Of a stretch of DNA of 64,000 nt, positions 1 to 9,039 are shown piece after piece (position 1 is the stretch's first letter; each line of letters starts with the position of its first letter). A program made the translations under genes and the position numbers. Source of the stretch: Candidatus Nitrospira neomarina (lineage in GTDB: Bacteria; Nitrospirota; Nitrospiria; Nitrospirales; UBA8639); NCBI RefSeq assembly GCF_032051675.1, contig NZ_CP116968.1, positions 3,527,001 to 3,591,000 of the forward strand, in the 5' to 3' direction. The notes under the pieces were generated by a model. That model was not told where the DNA came from. It saw only the letters and a program-made list of their open reading frames with translations, and did no database searches.

Positions 1-1121
1 CACGTGAAACACCCCAAACATGAAATCATATTTCCAGGTGGATGATCGGAACTCCTAATTGATTTGATGATTGTCACTCGGCAAAGCTGATTTCTGACAT
101 ATTCGACCCTTGGTCGTTGTGCATCGCTACGAGGCACCATATATCAGAAGGCATGAGCCTTAAAATCCGGGGAGGCTAACAGGAGGAGCTAAGATTTTTT
201 CCTGCCCACTTGCATAATATTCAGAGGGCGGCTGAATGTGGCGAGAGGGTTTCAGGGGGAGGCCATCCTGGTTCTATTGGCTTTTCAGATGTTCCCATAC
301 AATAGAAACACAGGAATGGGCATCTTGTGTTCAGCGAAATCCCATACACGATGAGCGACCTATATTGATTGCATTTAGGCCTCATCACCCAGCCTCCAGG
401 ACCTTCTGGTATGAGAGAAGGTCCAGGTTACATTCAAGCAGAGATAATAAATGAAAATTTCCATAGCTGCCCCGTGGTAATGTCACGGGATAAATTTGGT
501 AAACTCTGGGTGTTTTTGTTAGGTCATCCCCATACATAGTACTCAGTAGGTGCTAATAACAGCGTTGGCATCTTTCGCGGGTTTGCCCTCCACCCTCCAA
601 CATACATATTAATGCGTTTCTCGAATTGAATAGTCATTCTCTGGCGTTCATTCCATTGTTTCGAGGAACTTACCAGGATCGAACCAATGCATCGGAGCGT
701 TGATCTATCAACCAAACCCAGGTTGCTTTCCAACTCCATAACAATATGCCAAGCCCCGAAACTGATTCCCTTCCACACCCAATCAGGAGAAATGATGGGA
801 TTTTAGTTTTGAAGAAAGTTTTTGTAAGGCATATGATCATTTATCACCTTCAATATCATCATGATGGACACTCGAGTCGGCCTTTTTTAACGGGTTCTAT
901 TAGATATCCAACCTCCCAATCATATACCAAAGGCCATACACCAGGTAAAATTGTATTTGCCAGAAGGTCTCCTTCTGGTTTACTTTGTAGAGTTTGTATA
1001 TTCCCTCTTTATTTTAAAAAGTTGAGGATCTCCGCTTTACAAAAAGACCTCGATGAAGTTTTGTGAATCGTAAGCTATAGATATCTCGAAATCCCCTACA
1101 CATGAGAGAGGAGCATTAAGG
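1..1121. other. Long non-coding stretch before the desaturase
   Basis: I see no convincing gene here. The open frames present (for example 236-454, 746-1066 on + and 524-778 on -) lack a recognisable domain and a clear ribosome binding site, and their composition looks like random translation. The one structured element is an inverted repeat at 396-427. A Shine-Dalgarno stretch near 1105-1113 belongs to the desaturase. Confidence 0.6.
396..427. repeat. Inverted repeat (strong hairpin) in non-coding DNA
   Basis: The arms 396-407 (CCAGGACCTTCT) and 416-427 (AGAAGGTCCAGG) are complementary except for one A/A mismatch, leaving an 8-base loop (GGTATGAG). There is no T-run on either side, so it is not a canonical intrinsic terminator. 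It could be a protein-binding palindrome, an RNA hairpin or a REP-like unit. I did not recognise another copy in the window. Confidence 0.6.
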
Positions 1122-2111
1122 ATGCCAGAAATCCAGCGGATCATATTGGGCCCATGGAAACTGTTAAAATCCCTGTTTGATACCCAAGAAGCGACAGCGC
1201 TGGCTTCCCATAAAAATGGTCGCGAGATAGACCTGGCTCGCACGATCCCATTTTTAGCCCTACATGTTGCCGTCCTGGCAGTTTTTTGGGTGGGCTGGAG
1301 TCCTATCGCGGTCGGGGTTGCGGTTTCCTTATATATTGTACGAATGTTCGCCATTACCGGCTTTTATCACCGCTACTTCTCCCACCGAACCTTTCGCACC
1401 TCACGAGTGATGCAGTTCCTGTTTGCCTGCCTTGGGGCCAGCGCGGCCCAACGAGGTCCTTTATGGTGGGCCGCTAATCATCGCCACCATCACGCCTATT
1501 CCGACAAACCGGCAGATGTCCATTCTCCTGTTATCCGCGGGCTCTGGTGGAGCCATGTAGGTTGGTTTTTAACCCATGACCAACTTGCAACAAAGTGGAA
1601 CCGCATCAAAGATTTTGCGCGATATCCGGAATTACGATTTCTGAATCGTTTCGACACCCTTGTGCCAATCGGGCTGGCAGTCCTCCTGTTTCTCTTGGGG
1701 AAATGGCTGGGCAGTGCCTATCCGGATTTGGGAACAAGTGGATGGCAAATGCTGGTGTGGGGTTTCGTGATATCGACCGTTGTCCTCTGGCACGGAACCT
1801 TCACCATCAACTCACTTTCCCATCTTTTCGGTAGCCGACGCTATCCAACATCGGACCATAGCCGGAACAACTTCCTTCTGGCCATCATTACCCTAGGCGA
1901 AGGATGGCACAATAATCATCATCAATATTGCAGCTCCGCCCGACAAGGATTTCGATGGTGGGAAATCGATGTCACCTATTACCTGCTGGAAGGACTGCAA
2001 CTTTTCGGGATCATTTGGGATATTCGACCCGTCCCCGCATGGGTACTGAATCACTCAAGTCTTGATCAGGAGGACGAGGAAACTGATTCAGCCGAGAAGA
2101 TGGCGATGTAG
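1122..2111 (+). CDS. Acyl-CoA / fatty acid desaturase, membrane di-iron
   Basis: This 329-residue protein is a membrane fatty acid desaturase of the acyl-CoA (delta-9 type) family, which inserts a cis double bond into a saturated acyl chain using a di-iron centre, O2 and reduced electron carriers. All three histidine boxes are present: HRYFSH at about residues 83-88, HRHHH at 120-124 and HNNHH at 263-267, with an extra NSLSH at 230-234. Hydrophobic segments lie around 42-80 and 180-225, as in the family. A GAGAGGAG ribosome binding site sits 8 bases before the ATG. No partner reductase or ferredoxin is adjacent. Family assignment is firm. Substrate and double-bond position are not readable; a role in membrane fluidity is inference. 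Confidence 0.93.
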   Translation: MPEIQRIILGPWKLLKSLFDTQEATALASHKNGREIDLARTIPFLALHVAVLAVFWVGWSPIAVGVAVSLYIVRMFAITGFYHRYFSHRTFRTSRVMQFLFACLGASAAQRGPLWWAANHRHHHAYSDKPADVHSPVIRGLWWSHVGWFLTHDQLATKWNRIKDFARYPELRFLNRFDTLVPIGLAVLLFLLGKWLGSAYPDLGTSGWQMLVWGFVISTVVLWHGTFTINSLSHLFGSRRYPTSDHSRNNFLLAIITLGEGWHNNHHQYCSSARQGFRWWEIDVTYYLLEGLQLFGIIWDIRPVPAWVLNHSSLDQEDEETDSAEKMAM

Positions 2112-2315
2112 ATATACCATTGGTCCCGGGGATGAACACTTACGGTGTCCGGCCATTCACTCAGGCCTTTTTAAATTTACCCCTCCAGGCCTTCCCTTTC
2201 ACACTCTCCCACATTTCACAAGCCAAGAACTCGTCATGATCATGAGGGATGCACCCACTTGGAAGGGTGATGTATGATAAGGCTAATGGCTGCTGACGCC
2301 CTGTGAGGTACGAAT

Positions 2316-3329
2316 ATGTTTCGCGCTCGGATGACGATAGTCTTCGTAACCGCTCTCACCCTTCTGCTTGGATATCAAACGTCCTGGCCCTTTTCCATAC
2401 TTGAACCGAAAGAATTCACAGTTCACCAGTCAGGTGACCATATTTCGGTCGCCTTGGATTTAGAGGGTCTCCCCGGAGTCACCAAGGTGAACTACTACTG
2501 GTATGGTGAATTTGACGATATGCTGCGAGAATTTGTCGAAGAAAAATTAGCTCTTGTCGCCACGGCAAAAAATAATCCTCCCTTTGGCGGAAAGATTCTG
2601 ATACCCAAGGAAATGATGGGCGCCTATCGGCTTCTGGCTGTGGCCGAACAGGGTGGAAGACAATCCCAACATGAATCTTTAGCCATCTTCGATGAAATCC
2701 TGATTCAAATCGTGCCGGACGCTGAACTCCTGGAAATTGACTTTCAAACGGACAAGCCCCTGAAATTGGGACGAGCCAGCGGAACTCGTGTATATGACCA
2801 AATAGACTTTCTCGGAAAAACGTTTGAATTACCAGTGATTGGGCGATTCTCAGATGGAATCTCCCGTTCCCTTCGTGCACAAAGCACAGGAACCACCTAT
2901 CAGTCTGCTGACGAAAACATCATTTCGGTCAACCCAAATGGGGTGGTCCGGCTGGTAGGTAATGGGGAAACCGCGCTCACCGTAAAAAATCGCAATCAAG
3001 AGGCCACCCTCGGTATTCTGGTTGAGGTTAACGATGAACCGAATCAGCCACCGGTTTCGGATCCCGGCAAAACGCAAACGGTCCTTTCGGGAACACGAGT
3101 CACCTTGAATGGCTTAAGGAGTTATGATCCCGACGGCGGCTCCCTCCAGTACCACTGGGAACAAGTACGAGGAAGTAAAGTCCCTTTGCTTGACCCGTAT
3201 TCCGCACAAGCCAAATTTTTGGCCCCGTTTGTAGTCGAAGAACGTTTTTTCCGCTTCACCCTCAGAGTTACGGACATTAAAGGTGCCGACAGTCAACCTG
3301 CCTTTGTCGACGTCATGATTACGCCCTAG
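2316..3329 (+). CDS. Secreted protein with Ig-like (BIG2) and PKD-type domains
   Basis: A 337-residue exported protein of unknown function. Residues 1-25 form a signal peptide (basic MFRAR start, then a hydrophobic core). Residues about 30-140 are a beta-rich region I do not recognise. Residues about 145-240 resemble a bacterial Ig-like group 2 domain, with the typical pattern of a SADENIISVNPNGVVRLVG stretch followed by a statement of constancy. Residues about 244-337 look like a PKD/REJ-type domain: NQPPVSDPG start, RSYDPDGGSLQYHWEQV core, FTLRVTDIKG near the end. Such modules are usually found on surface or periplasmic proteins that bind proteins or glycans. It follows the desaturase by 204 bases on the same strand, with no evident functional link. 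Confidence 0.75.
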   Translation: MFRARMTIVFVTALTLLLGYQTSWPFSILEPKEFTVHQSGDHISVALDLEGLPGVTKVNYYWYGEFDDMLREFVEEKLALVATAKNNPPFGGKILIPKEMMGAYRLLAVAEQGGRQSQHESLAIFDEILIQIVPDAELLEIDFQTDKPLKLGRASGTRVYDQIDFLGKTFELPVIGRFSDGISRSLRAQSTGTTYQSADENIISVNPNGVVRLVGNGETALTVKNRNQEATLGILVEVNDEPNQPPVSDPGKTQTVLSGTRVTLNGLRSYDPDGGSLQYHWEQVRGSKVPLLDPYSAQAKFLAPFVVEERFFRFTLRVTDIKGADSQPAFVDVMITP

Positions 3330-4069
3330 CGGGAGGCACCTCATGAAACGTGCAGCGAGTCAGAAGCCAAACGTAATCACTCCTTTCCCTTATTACCCCT
3401 GAATCCACTCAATAGTGGTGCGATCTTACCCAACTTCCCAATTCCGCCAAAATCTCCTTTTCTGGTCGAAGTTACTACAGGCGGGAGGGGATCGAGCCAG
3501 TGATGATTTTTTTAAACTGCAGTACCAAGCTCACTTGGAACAGATTCCCAGGTTCATCTGGCATATGCGGACAACATAGGAATCATGCAGTTTTGGTTTC
3601 CAATTATCAAAAAAGCAGGAGAGCCGCTCAAATGTCGGAGCAATAATCTCTTAAGAAACCGTGAAAAAATGCCCATCGATGACAAAGGTCAAAAAATATT
3701 GAGCTTTACATCCCACATAGAAGATAGGCCCAGGAACACGTATACCTCGTAGTCGCCTTGGATCATCATCAAAAGAAACAAAAAATCGGAAGCAGACTAA
3801 ATGCCATTCGCCATAGGTTAAACAATTTTACCCTATAAACGATAAGGCGAACCGAACGTGAACATCCATCCTGGTTCCGCTAATGTTTTACGGTTTCATC
3901 GCAGGAGCAAGGTGGTCGATTAAGGGAAATACGGAGTGCAGAAACCTTGAGTCCTCGCATAGACCTCCACAAGAGCATATGGGATGCATAGCAAATACGT
4001 GTATATGGCGAGAATCGAATCACAAAGGTAGGGGAACTGACTGCCATTTGAATACGAGGGAGTTTGCCC
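3330..4069. other. Non-coding gap of about 740 bases
   Basis: Nothing I can support as a gene. A 19-codon frame starting at 3343 has a GGGAGG stretch just upstream, but it is too short to call. A small hairpin (CCACT-CAAT-AGTGG) lies near 3409-3422 without a T-run. The frames at 3883-4083 (+) and 3880-4137 (-) are unrecognised and lack support. Confidence 0.5.
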
Positions 4070-5026
4070 ATGCTCATATTTAAAGCAAGCTGGTTGGAGG
4101 GTGTTTTGGTTGTATTGCTCCTGATGGCCCTCACCATGGTGAGTGCGTGCCTGGGAAAGTTTGAAACGAAACCTACATTAACCCAACCGTGTCGCCTGGA
4201 TTGGCAACAGCAAGCGGGTCTCTCCGAAATCGATCTTCCTGATTCAACTGGGAGCCATGGTCTTCCGGTCTTGGTATTTAATATTCATGACCGCCTTCTT
4301 TCCGACTCATTCTTCTCGAGTGAGGCCCATACGGAAGAAGAGATCGCATGCATTGGGGATCTAGCCTCCAAGTTCGATCTTGTGCTGTTTCAAGAAGCCT
4401 TTGTCCGGCCGGCACAACTCGCCCAATACACCAAACATGCCTGGTCAAATCACCCATTGTTCAGCGAAGGCGGGGGTGGCGACTGGTGGCCTCTTCGAGC
4501 CATATGCCACATTTGTTTGAGCCCCGGACTCCTGATGCTCGCTCGTGAACACCCTCAGTCTGTCTATTCAGAACCCTATGAGGCCTTTGCAGGCTGGAAT
4601 ACCGATCTGAATAAAGCCGATGATTTCTTTTCGAAGGGTTTTCAGCTTGTTCAATTCCCAACGTTTTGGGTATTGAATAGTCACATGGACGCCGGTCGCG
4701 GAGAAGCCAGCATTAGGGCCAGAGCTCTACAGTTTAGACAGCTTACTGCAAGCATTAGGCATTTCATTTCTCCTGATGCACCGTTGTTTGTCGGAATGGA
4801 TGCGAATCTTCGACCAGACCAAGAGGAACGCGATGTAGAAATTTTGGAAGAATTTCTTAAGTCGAATAGGCTAACCCTTGTGCACCAAAGCGGGCCGGAT
4901 TTGATTGCCGTCAGAGGAATCCGCACAAACCACTCCCAATCCCTCCCTTTCAAAGGCATCCTTAGCGATCACAACGCTCTGTCCGTCATTATATACCCAC
5001 CATTCAGATTAGAGTCACCAGACTAA
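4070..5026 (+). CDS. Endonuclease/exonuclease/phosphatase-fold lipoprotein
   Basis: A protein of 318 residues of the endonuclease/exonuclease/phosphatase (EEP, DNase I-like) superfamily. I chose the ATG at 4070 over an upstream TTG at 4064 because a GAGGGAG ribosome binding site at 4056-4062 is ideally spaced from the ATG. The N-terminus has a hydrophobic stretch ending in MVSAC, a plausible lipobox, so the enzyme is probably membrane-anchored outside the cytoplasm. Expected catalytic motifs are present in order: VFNIHD, LVLFQEAF (metal-binding Glu), NSHMDAG, GMDANLRPD and SDHNAL (catalytic Asp-His pair). The substrate could be nucleic acid, a phosphoinositide-like lipid or sphingomyelin; the sequence does not decide. 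The next gene is convergent. Confidence 0.8.
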   Translation: MLIFKASWLEGVLVVLLLMALTMVSACLGKFETKPTLTQPCRLDWQQQAGLSEIDLPDSTGSHGLPVLVFNIHDRLLSDSFFSSEAHTEEEIACIGDLASKFDLVLFQEAFVRPAQLAQYTKHAWSNHPLFSEGGGGDWWPLRAICHICLSPGLLMLAREHPQSVYSEPYEAFAGWNTDLNKADDFFSKGFQLVQFPTFWVLNSHMDAGRGEASIRARALQFRQLTASIRHFISPDAPLFVGMDANLRPDQEERDVEILEEFLKSNRLTLVHQSGPDLIAVRGIRTNHSQSLPFKGILSDHNALSVIIYPPFRLESPD

Positions 5027-5190
5027 TCAGGCTCCTCGAGCTACGCATGATAATGGGATGCAGAGCGCCAAAAAATTAGCAGAAAAACTCGCTCTCTCAT
5101 TGGAAGGACCAATGGTTTGTCCCATTGTCTGAAGATTCTGAAACGCCAACATTGTTAAATGGGACGCAGAACAACGACTCAATTGCAAAA

Positions 5191-6822
5191 TTATATTTTT
5201 GTGTTGATGTAGACTTTTATTCCAGGATCGTGATCCTTCCCGAGGGAATCGAACATTTTTTCATCCAGGCTGATGAAACTCGTATCGTTCTGAAGATTTT
5301 TATCCGCCAAAGTTCCTCGATCAACGATGATGATTTTGGCAAGAGACGATTCCACCTCTTCGACAGTTTGAGACCTTTCCGACCTTCCATGCCAGGGCAC
5401 TTGCATCAGAAAGGCGGTATAGGAATCGATATTTTCCAACCCGCTCGTCGAAGCAATTGGGCCGCTGATATGGAGGGCGTTCAATTTTTCTTTCAGGATT
5501 TTGGCTGCCTGGTAACTGGGTCTCTCGGGGAAAAAAGTTTGGTTGGCAAGGGGAAAGAGAAAAGATATTGAAACAAGGGCCAATGCCATGAAATGAAGAA
5601 TTTTCGCCTGACCGGACCAACTCTTGGCCAGGTGCCCCACATAGCCTAAACTCGTGCCAAGGAGAAACGGGTAGACTGAATAATAATATCGCTTTTCTCC
5701 TGCATAACCCGGCAAAAAAATCACCACAAGACACCCAATGAGTATCGCTGACCATCGCCAGCGATCCGACCGTATATTCTGTCTCCATGGAGCATGAAAC
5801 AAAAATCCGAATATGACCGAAACCAGACCAATGCCAAGCCAATCAAAGTCCTTCAGCAGACGTATAGTTTTCATCACATTACTATGGACGATCCGCAATT
5901 GATGACGAAAATTCTCTATACTTTCAATCGGGGACCAGTGTGAATACTTTTTCGATATGGGATCCTCCCAGGACGAAACTCGGCCCTGTTCCGGAATAAG
6001 AAAGTCAGAAAAAGTGGGATGTCCTCGTCCAACACCAGGCGGCCCCATAACGGCATGACTAATTCCTGCACTTGTCGAAAACGTCGGTCTTTCATATTTG
6101 AGGGACAGTACCAAAATCCAAGGCCCGGCAATAAGAATTAACCCGAGAAAGGTAATCGCGGCGCTACGTAGAGCCCGTATCGGGCTGGTCTGCTGACAAA
6201 CGGTCCATAACACCCCTACCGCCACAATCAGAATAAATGCAAATGGCAACCCAGGCGCTTTCGCTAAATACGCAGCTCCGAATAATAGCCCGGCAGAAAA
6301 TTGGACGGAGGGCTTATCGCACCAATCATGATGCAAAGTTCGGCTTATGGCTAGACAAAGCATTCCACTCATCAGGAGGTCGGGAGTGATGCCTAGAACC
6401 GCCCAGTGGACACTAAAAAAGGCAACGATCCCGAGAGCCACAAAGACCGCGGAGGACCCGATCCCCAAAATCCGGAAGATCGCCATACAGCCCGCAAGGT
6501 ACACGATCGCCGTTAGTGCCATGGCCATCTGCGCAGCGGATAACGGTTCTTCCACAAAACCAAGCAACGGGACCATGATCCAACTCAACATGGGCCCCCA
6601 ATAACCGGAAACCGCTAAATCGAACTGTCCAGATGCATAATATTGGGCAATTCTGATATAGGAAATCCCATCGGTACTAATCCAATCCTGATTGACCCAA
6701 CCAGCCCAAATCAGCAACCCAATCTGAAGAACAAAGAAGCCGAAACTGACCATGGAGATGTCCCGCCGACTCATCTCACCCATTAGACATAACCATTTCC
6801 AGTAAGATTCCCTGGCAAACAA
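5191..6822 (-). CDS. GT39-family membrane glycosyltransferase (ArnT/PMT-like)
   Basis: A 543-residue polytopic membrane protein with about a dozen hydrophobic segments. The N-terminal part has the arrangement of GT-C glycosyltransferases (Pfam PMT/PMT_2 type): a first membrane segment, then a periplasmic loop with the acidic pair in WISTDGISYIRIAQYY (residues about 48-63), where the conserved Asp acts as base. These enzymes move a sugar from a polyprenyl-phosphate donor to a lipid, protein or glycan on the outer face of the inner membrane. The start used here is a TTG with GGGAG four bases upstream; internal ATG codons at residues 14 and 17 are possible. The HAD/UbiA pair at 7344-9039, same strand, could make a polyprenyl-phosphate-pentose donor for it; that link is inference. 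Confidence 0.75.
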   Translation of the reverse strand: MFARESYWKWLCLMGEMSRRDISMVSFGFFVLQIGLLIWAGWVNQDWISTDGISYIRIAQYYASGQFDLAVSGYWGPMLSWIMVPLLGFVEEPLSAAQMAMALTAIVYLAGCMAIFRILGIGSSAVFVALGIVAFFSVHWAVLGITPDLLMSGMLCLAISRTLHHDWCDKPSVQFSAGLLFGAAYLAKAPGLPFAFILIVAVGVLWTVCQQTSPIRALRSAAITFLGLILIAGPWILVLSLKYERPTFSTSAGISHAVMGPPGVGRGHPTFSDFLIPEQGRVSSWEDPISKKYSHWSPIESIENFRHQLRIVHSNVMKTIRLLKDFDWLGIGLVSVIFGFLFHAPWRQNIRSDRWRWSAILIGCLVVIFLPGYAGEKRYYYSVYPFLLGTSLGYVGHLAKSWSGQAKILHFMALALVSISFLFPLANQTFFPERPSYQAAKILKEKLNALHISGPIASTSGLENIDSYTAFLMQVPWHGRSERSQTVEEVESSLAKIIIVDRGTLADKNLQNDTSFISLDEKMFDSLGKDHDPGIKVYINTKI

Positions 6823-7343
6823 CCAGCTCCCAAACGAGCCCTTCCTCCAATTTTTACTTCAAATAATAAGGTTCGTAATTTCGCATTTTGTAATCTCATC
6901 ATTTTTATTTCCCCGTCACACTCATTCATAACCAGCACTCCGGCTCCTTCCCAACGCCGCGAGATCCATCCCGAAAAGTCCTAATGTTCAAAGGTCGTGA
7001 TTTCCTCATGCTTGAATCTCAACATTCAAAACCCTTCACAATTTCGTCAGGTATTGGGGACAGAGTCCTCCCAGCGGTCGGCAAGATTCCGCATAGTGAA
7101 AAGATCACCCCATGCATGCCAGCATACTTTTCTCGGGGAGGCATTTCACGCTTTAACGGTTTCAATGTCCCCAAACGCAAGGCAGGGTCACGCGGGTCAT
7201 GAAGTTTTTATTATTTCTTCGGAAATCCTGCATAAGACTGAAGGAATGTTTGGTGGCTTCTGGTACATGGCCTCACGAAAGCACATACAAAAACTAACGC
7301 CTCAGATATCCTTGACTCAGTTTTTTAGTCAGATAGGGGTGAT
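6823..7343. other. Non-coding gap with a spaced inverted pair
   Basis: About 520 bases between two same-strand genes. No gene is supported. Two open frames at 6984-7467 read through it but resemble no family. The notable element is the inverted pair at 7053-7174, listed separately. Confidence 0.5.
7053..7174. repeat. Possible remnant of a small mobile/repetitive element
   Basis: TTGGGGACA at 7054-7062 is matched by its exact reverse complement TGTCCCCAA at 7166-7174, about 100 bases apart. Short elements bounded this way (MITE-like sequences or relics flanking IS200-like/RAYT transposases) occur in intergenic DNA of many bacteria. No transposase reading frame survives between the arms and I see no target duplication, so this is a weak call based only on the inverted pair. 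Confidence 0.3.
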
Positions 7344-8333
7344 TTACTTTTCACCAATAGTCCAAAGAGGTGGAATGAGGGCCGGATTAACATTAAACAA
7401 CTCATACAAAAAAGGGATCTCAGAAAACATAAGCAGGAGAAAGAGCATCGTGCTCAATCCAACATAAAGAACAAACCCACCTTCCTTGTATAATTTTTCG
7501 GGATTTTGAACGGGACTATCCTCCAGCAAACCAACTTTAAGATAATACGTCAAAAACCCGGCACCTATAGGGACAAAAAGAATTAACTCCATATGATATC
7601 GGACAAGAAATATTCCAGACACAAAGGAACAGGCCATCGCATAGAAAAACATACTGAGCAATAGACGGTTTTCTGTGTAATATCCGAACGACTTACGATA
7701 CCCACGTGCACGTATCGGATCACCGATACGTCGATACTCGGCAAATCGCTTAGTAGCCATGAAAAATGCGCCGACCATCCAGTATGCCAACACCAGGGAA
7801 AGTGGGGGGATGCTATTGGTTACAAGTGCAAACCACCCAAGCAACAACCGAATCGGATTATTCAGCGCCTCAGAAAGTACATCTAAATAAGGTAGTTCTT
7901 TCGTCCGTATCGGCGGAATATTGTAAATGAGGCCGCTCCCCAAAAAAATGAGGGCTGTGGTTCCAAAATATGCGTTAAGGGAAAATGCAAGTACGATCCC
8001 TGAAGTCCCCAATAAAAACCACTCCACCCAGGCCCAATTAGCTTTGACCTTCCCGGAAGGTACGGGACGGTCCTTTTTCACTGGGTGGAGACGGTCATAG
8101 GGCGCATCAAGAAGCTCGTTTACCACATAATTGCTTGAGGCAATTAAACAGGTAGCTACAACAGCCAGAAGCAAAGGGAGAAGACTATCCCAGACAAAGA
8201 GTTCCGGTTCATAAAACAAGGCCAGCACGATGCCCAGAATCATAAAGACATTTTTAAACCAGTGGTCGATCCTAGCGATCTGGACATAAGGCCAGAGTAC
8301 CCGAAAAAAGTTAGATGGTTGAGTGGATAACAT
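7344..8333 (-). CDS. UbiA-family prenyltransferase, DPPR-synthase-like
   Basis: A polytopic UbiA-superfamily protein of 329 residues. I start it at the ATG at 8331-8333 because AGAGGT precedes it at good spacing and the protein then begins in the usual way (WPYVQIARIDHWFKN); an upstream in-frame start would add 63 residues overlapping the next gene without family resemblance. The first Asp motif is NELLDAPYDRLHPVKKDRP (residues about 72-90), and a KRFAEYR motif follows in the middle. Both resemble 5-phosphoribosyl-1-pyrophosphate:polyprenyl-phosphate phosphoribosyltransferases (decaprenylphosphoryl-phosphoribose synthase type) more than quinone-pathway UbiA enzymes. It overlaps the stop of the HAD gene by 23 bases, indicating translational coupling. 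Likely product: a polyprenyl-phosphate-linked pentose precursor, by inference. Confidence 0.78.
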   Translation of the reverse strand: MLSTQPSNFFRVLWPYVQIARIDHWFKNVFMILGIVLALFYEPELFVWDSLLPLLLAVVATCLIASSNYVVNELLDAPYDRLHPVKKDRPVPSGKVKANWAWVEWFLLGTSGIVLAFSLNAYFGTTALIFLGSGLIYNIPPIRTKELPYLDVLSEALNNPIRLLLGWFALVTNSIPPLSLVLAYWMVGAFFMATKRFAEYRRIGDPIRARGYRKSFGYYTENRLLLSMFFYAMACSFVSGIFLVRYHMELILFVPIGAGFLTYYLKVGLLEDSPVQNPEKLYKEGGFVLYVGLSTMLFLLLMFSEIPFLYELFNVNPALIPPLWTIGEK

Positions 8334-9039
8334 CGCAAAGACCTCTGAAATTAGTAATCGAACGATATTCTGTTTTTGCACTCGCGTCCAACTCACGAGG
8401 CACTCTGCGGGAAAATATGACGTAAGGCATTCCGGCAGCTTTGGCACCACACGCATCGACGTCATACCGATCACCGACATACAACACCTCCGGGGGATCA
8501 AGATTCCAGAGGTGACACGCATAGAGAAACCCTTTGGGGTTAGGTTTAAACGCGTTAATTTCAGGATCCGTGGCGCATAGTTCCACCGTTAACGGAGCAT
8601 GAATCCCTAGCCCTTGCAATTTTTCTCTTACAGGGTAATCAGAAAAGACTCCCGTACGCAGGCCCCTATCAGCCGCTAATTGAAAAAATTCTTTCATGGC
8701 ACGACGCCGACAAATCCTAAGATATTTCAAAGGGCGACGGAACATCCATTCCCTCACCACTATTTCCACTTCACTGGGGGTCACACCGACTCGTTCGGCA
8801 ACAAAAGAATATTGCAAATTCACCAAGGGGGTACTCGGATCTTTCATGGTTCGTAACGCTTCACGTCCTTCCCGAAAACATTTCAAAATTCGCCAGACAC
8901 GCAAAGCCTTAGGAATAGAACCTAATACAAACGGAACGGTAGATAACTCAAAGGCCATCAAACCCCGTAGAGACTGCTGGTGATAGAGAGTTCCGTCAAT
9001 ATCGAGCAAAACAGCACGAATCGGATGAACCAGCTTCAC
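8311..9039 (-). CDS. HAD-family phosphatase
   Basis: A 242-residue haloacid dehalogenase-superfamily hydrolase. Motif I is LLDIDGTLY (residues about 11-19, nucleophile first Asp), motif II is VFSDYP, motif III the Lys of KPNPKGF, and motif IV VGDRYDVDACGA; all catalytic residues are present. It starts at a GTG at 9037-9039 with GGAGAG eleven bases upstream. It overlaps the UbiA-like prenyltransferase, and HAD proteins are often adjacent or fused to UbiA proteins of the phosphoribosyltransferase type. The natural guess is that it removes the 5-phosphate from the polyprenylphosphoryl-phosphoribose made by the partner. Phosphatase activity is family knowledge; the substrate is inference. Confidence 0.85.
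   Translation of the reverse strand: MKLVHPIRAVLLDIDGTLYHQQSLRGLMAFELSTVPFVLGSIPKALRVWRILKCFREGREALRTMKDPSTPLVNLQYSFVAERVGVTPSEVEIVVREWMFRRPLKYLRICRRRAMKEFFQLAADRGLRTGVFSDYPVREKLQGLGIHAPLTVELCATDPEINAFKPNPKGFLYACHLWNLDPPEVLYVGDRYDVDACGAKAAGMPYVIFSRRVPRELDASAKTEYRSITNFRGLCDVIHSTI

Noticed and set aside
640..730. tRNA-like string (GGATCGAACC) in the first gap
   Set aside because: No cloverleaf could be folded; only the short T-arm-like string matches.
746..1066. 106-codon frame upstream of the desaturase
   Set aside because: No domain, no ribosome binding site, composition like random translation.
5098..5114. CATTGG/CCAATG hairpin between convergent genes as terminator
   Set aside because: Stem of only six pairs and a poor T-tract; not enough to call.
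5125..5571. 148-codon open frame on the + strand
   Set aside because: Antisense to the end of the GT39-like gene, no recognisable features.
8334..8522. Longer N-terminus for the UbiA-like protein
   Set aside because: The extra 63 residues lie inside the HAD gene in another frame, are unlike the family, and the ATG at 8333 has a good ribosome binding site.
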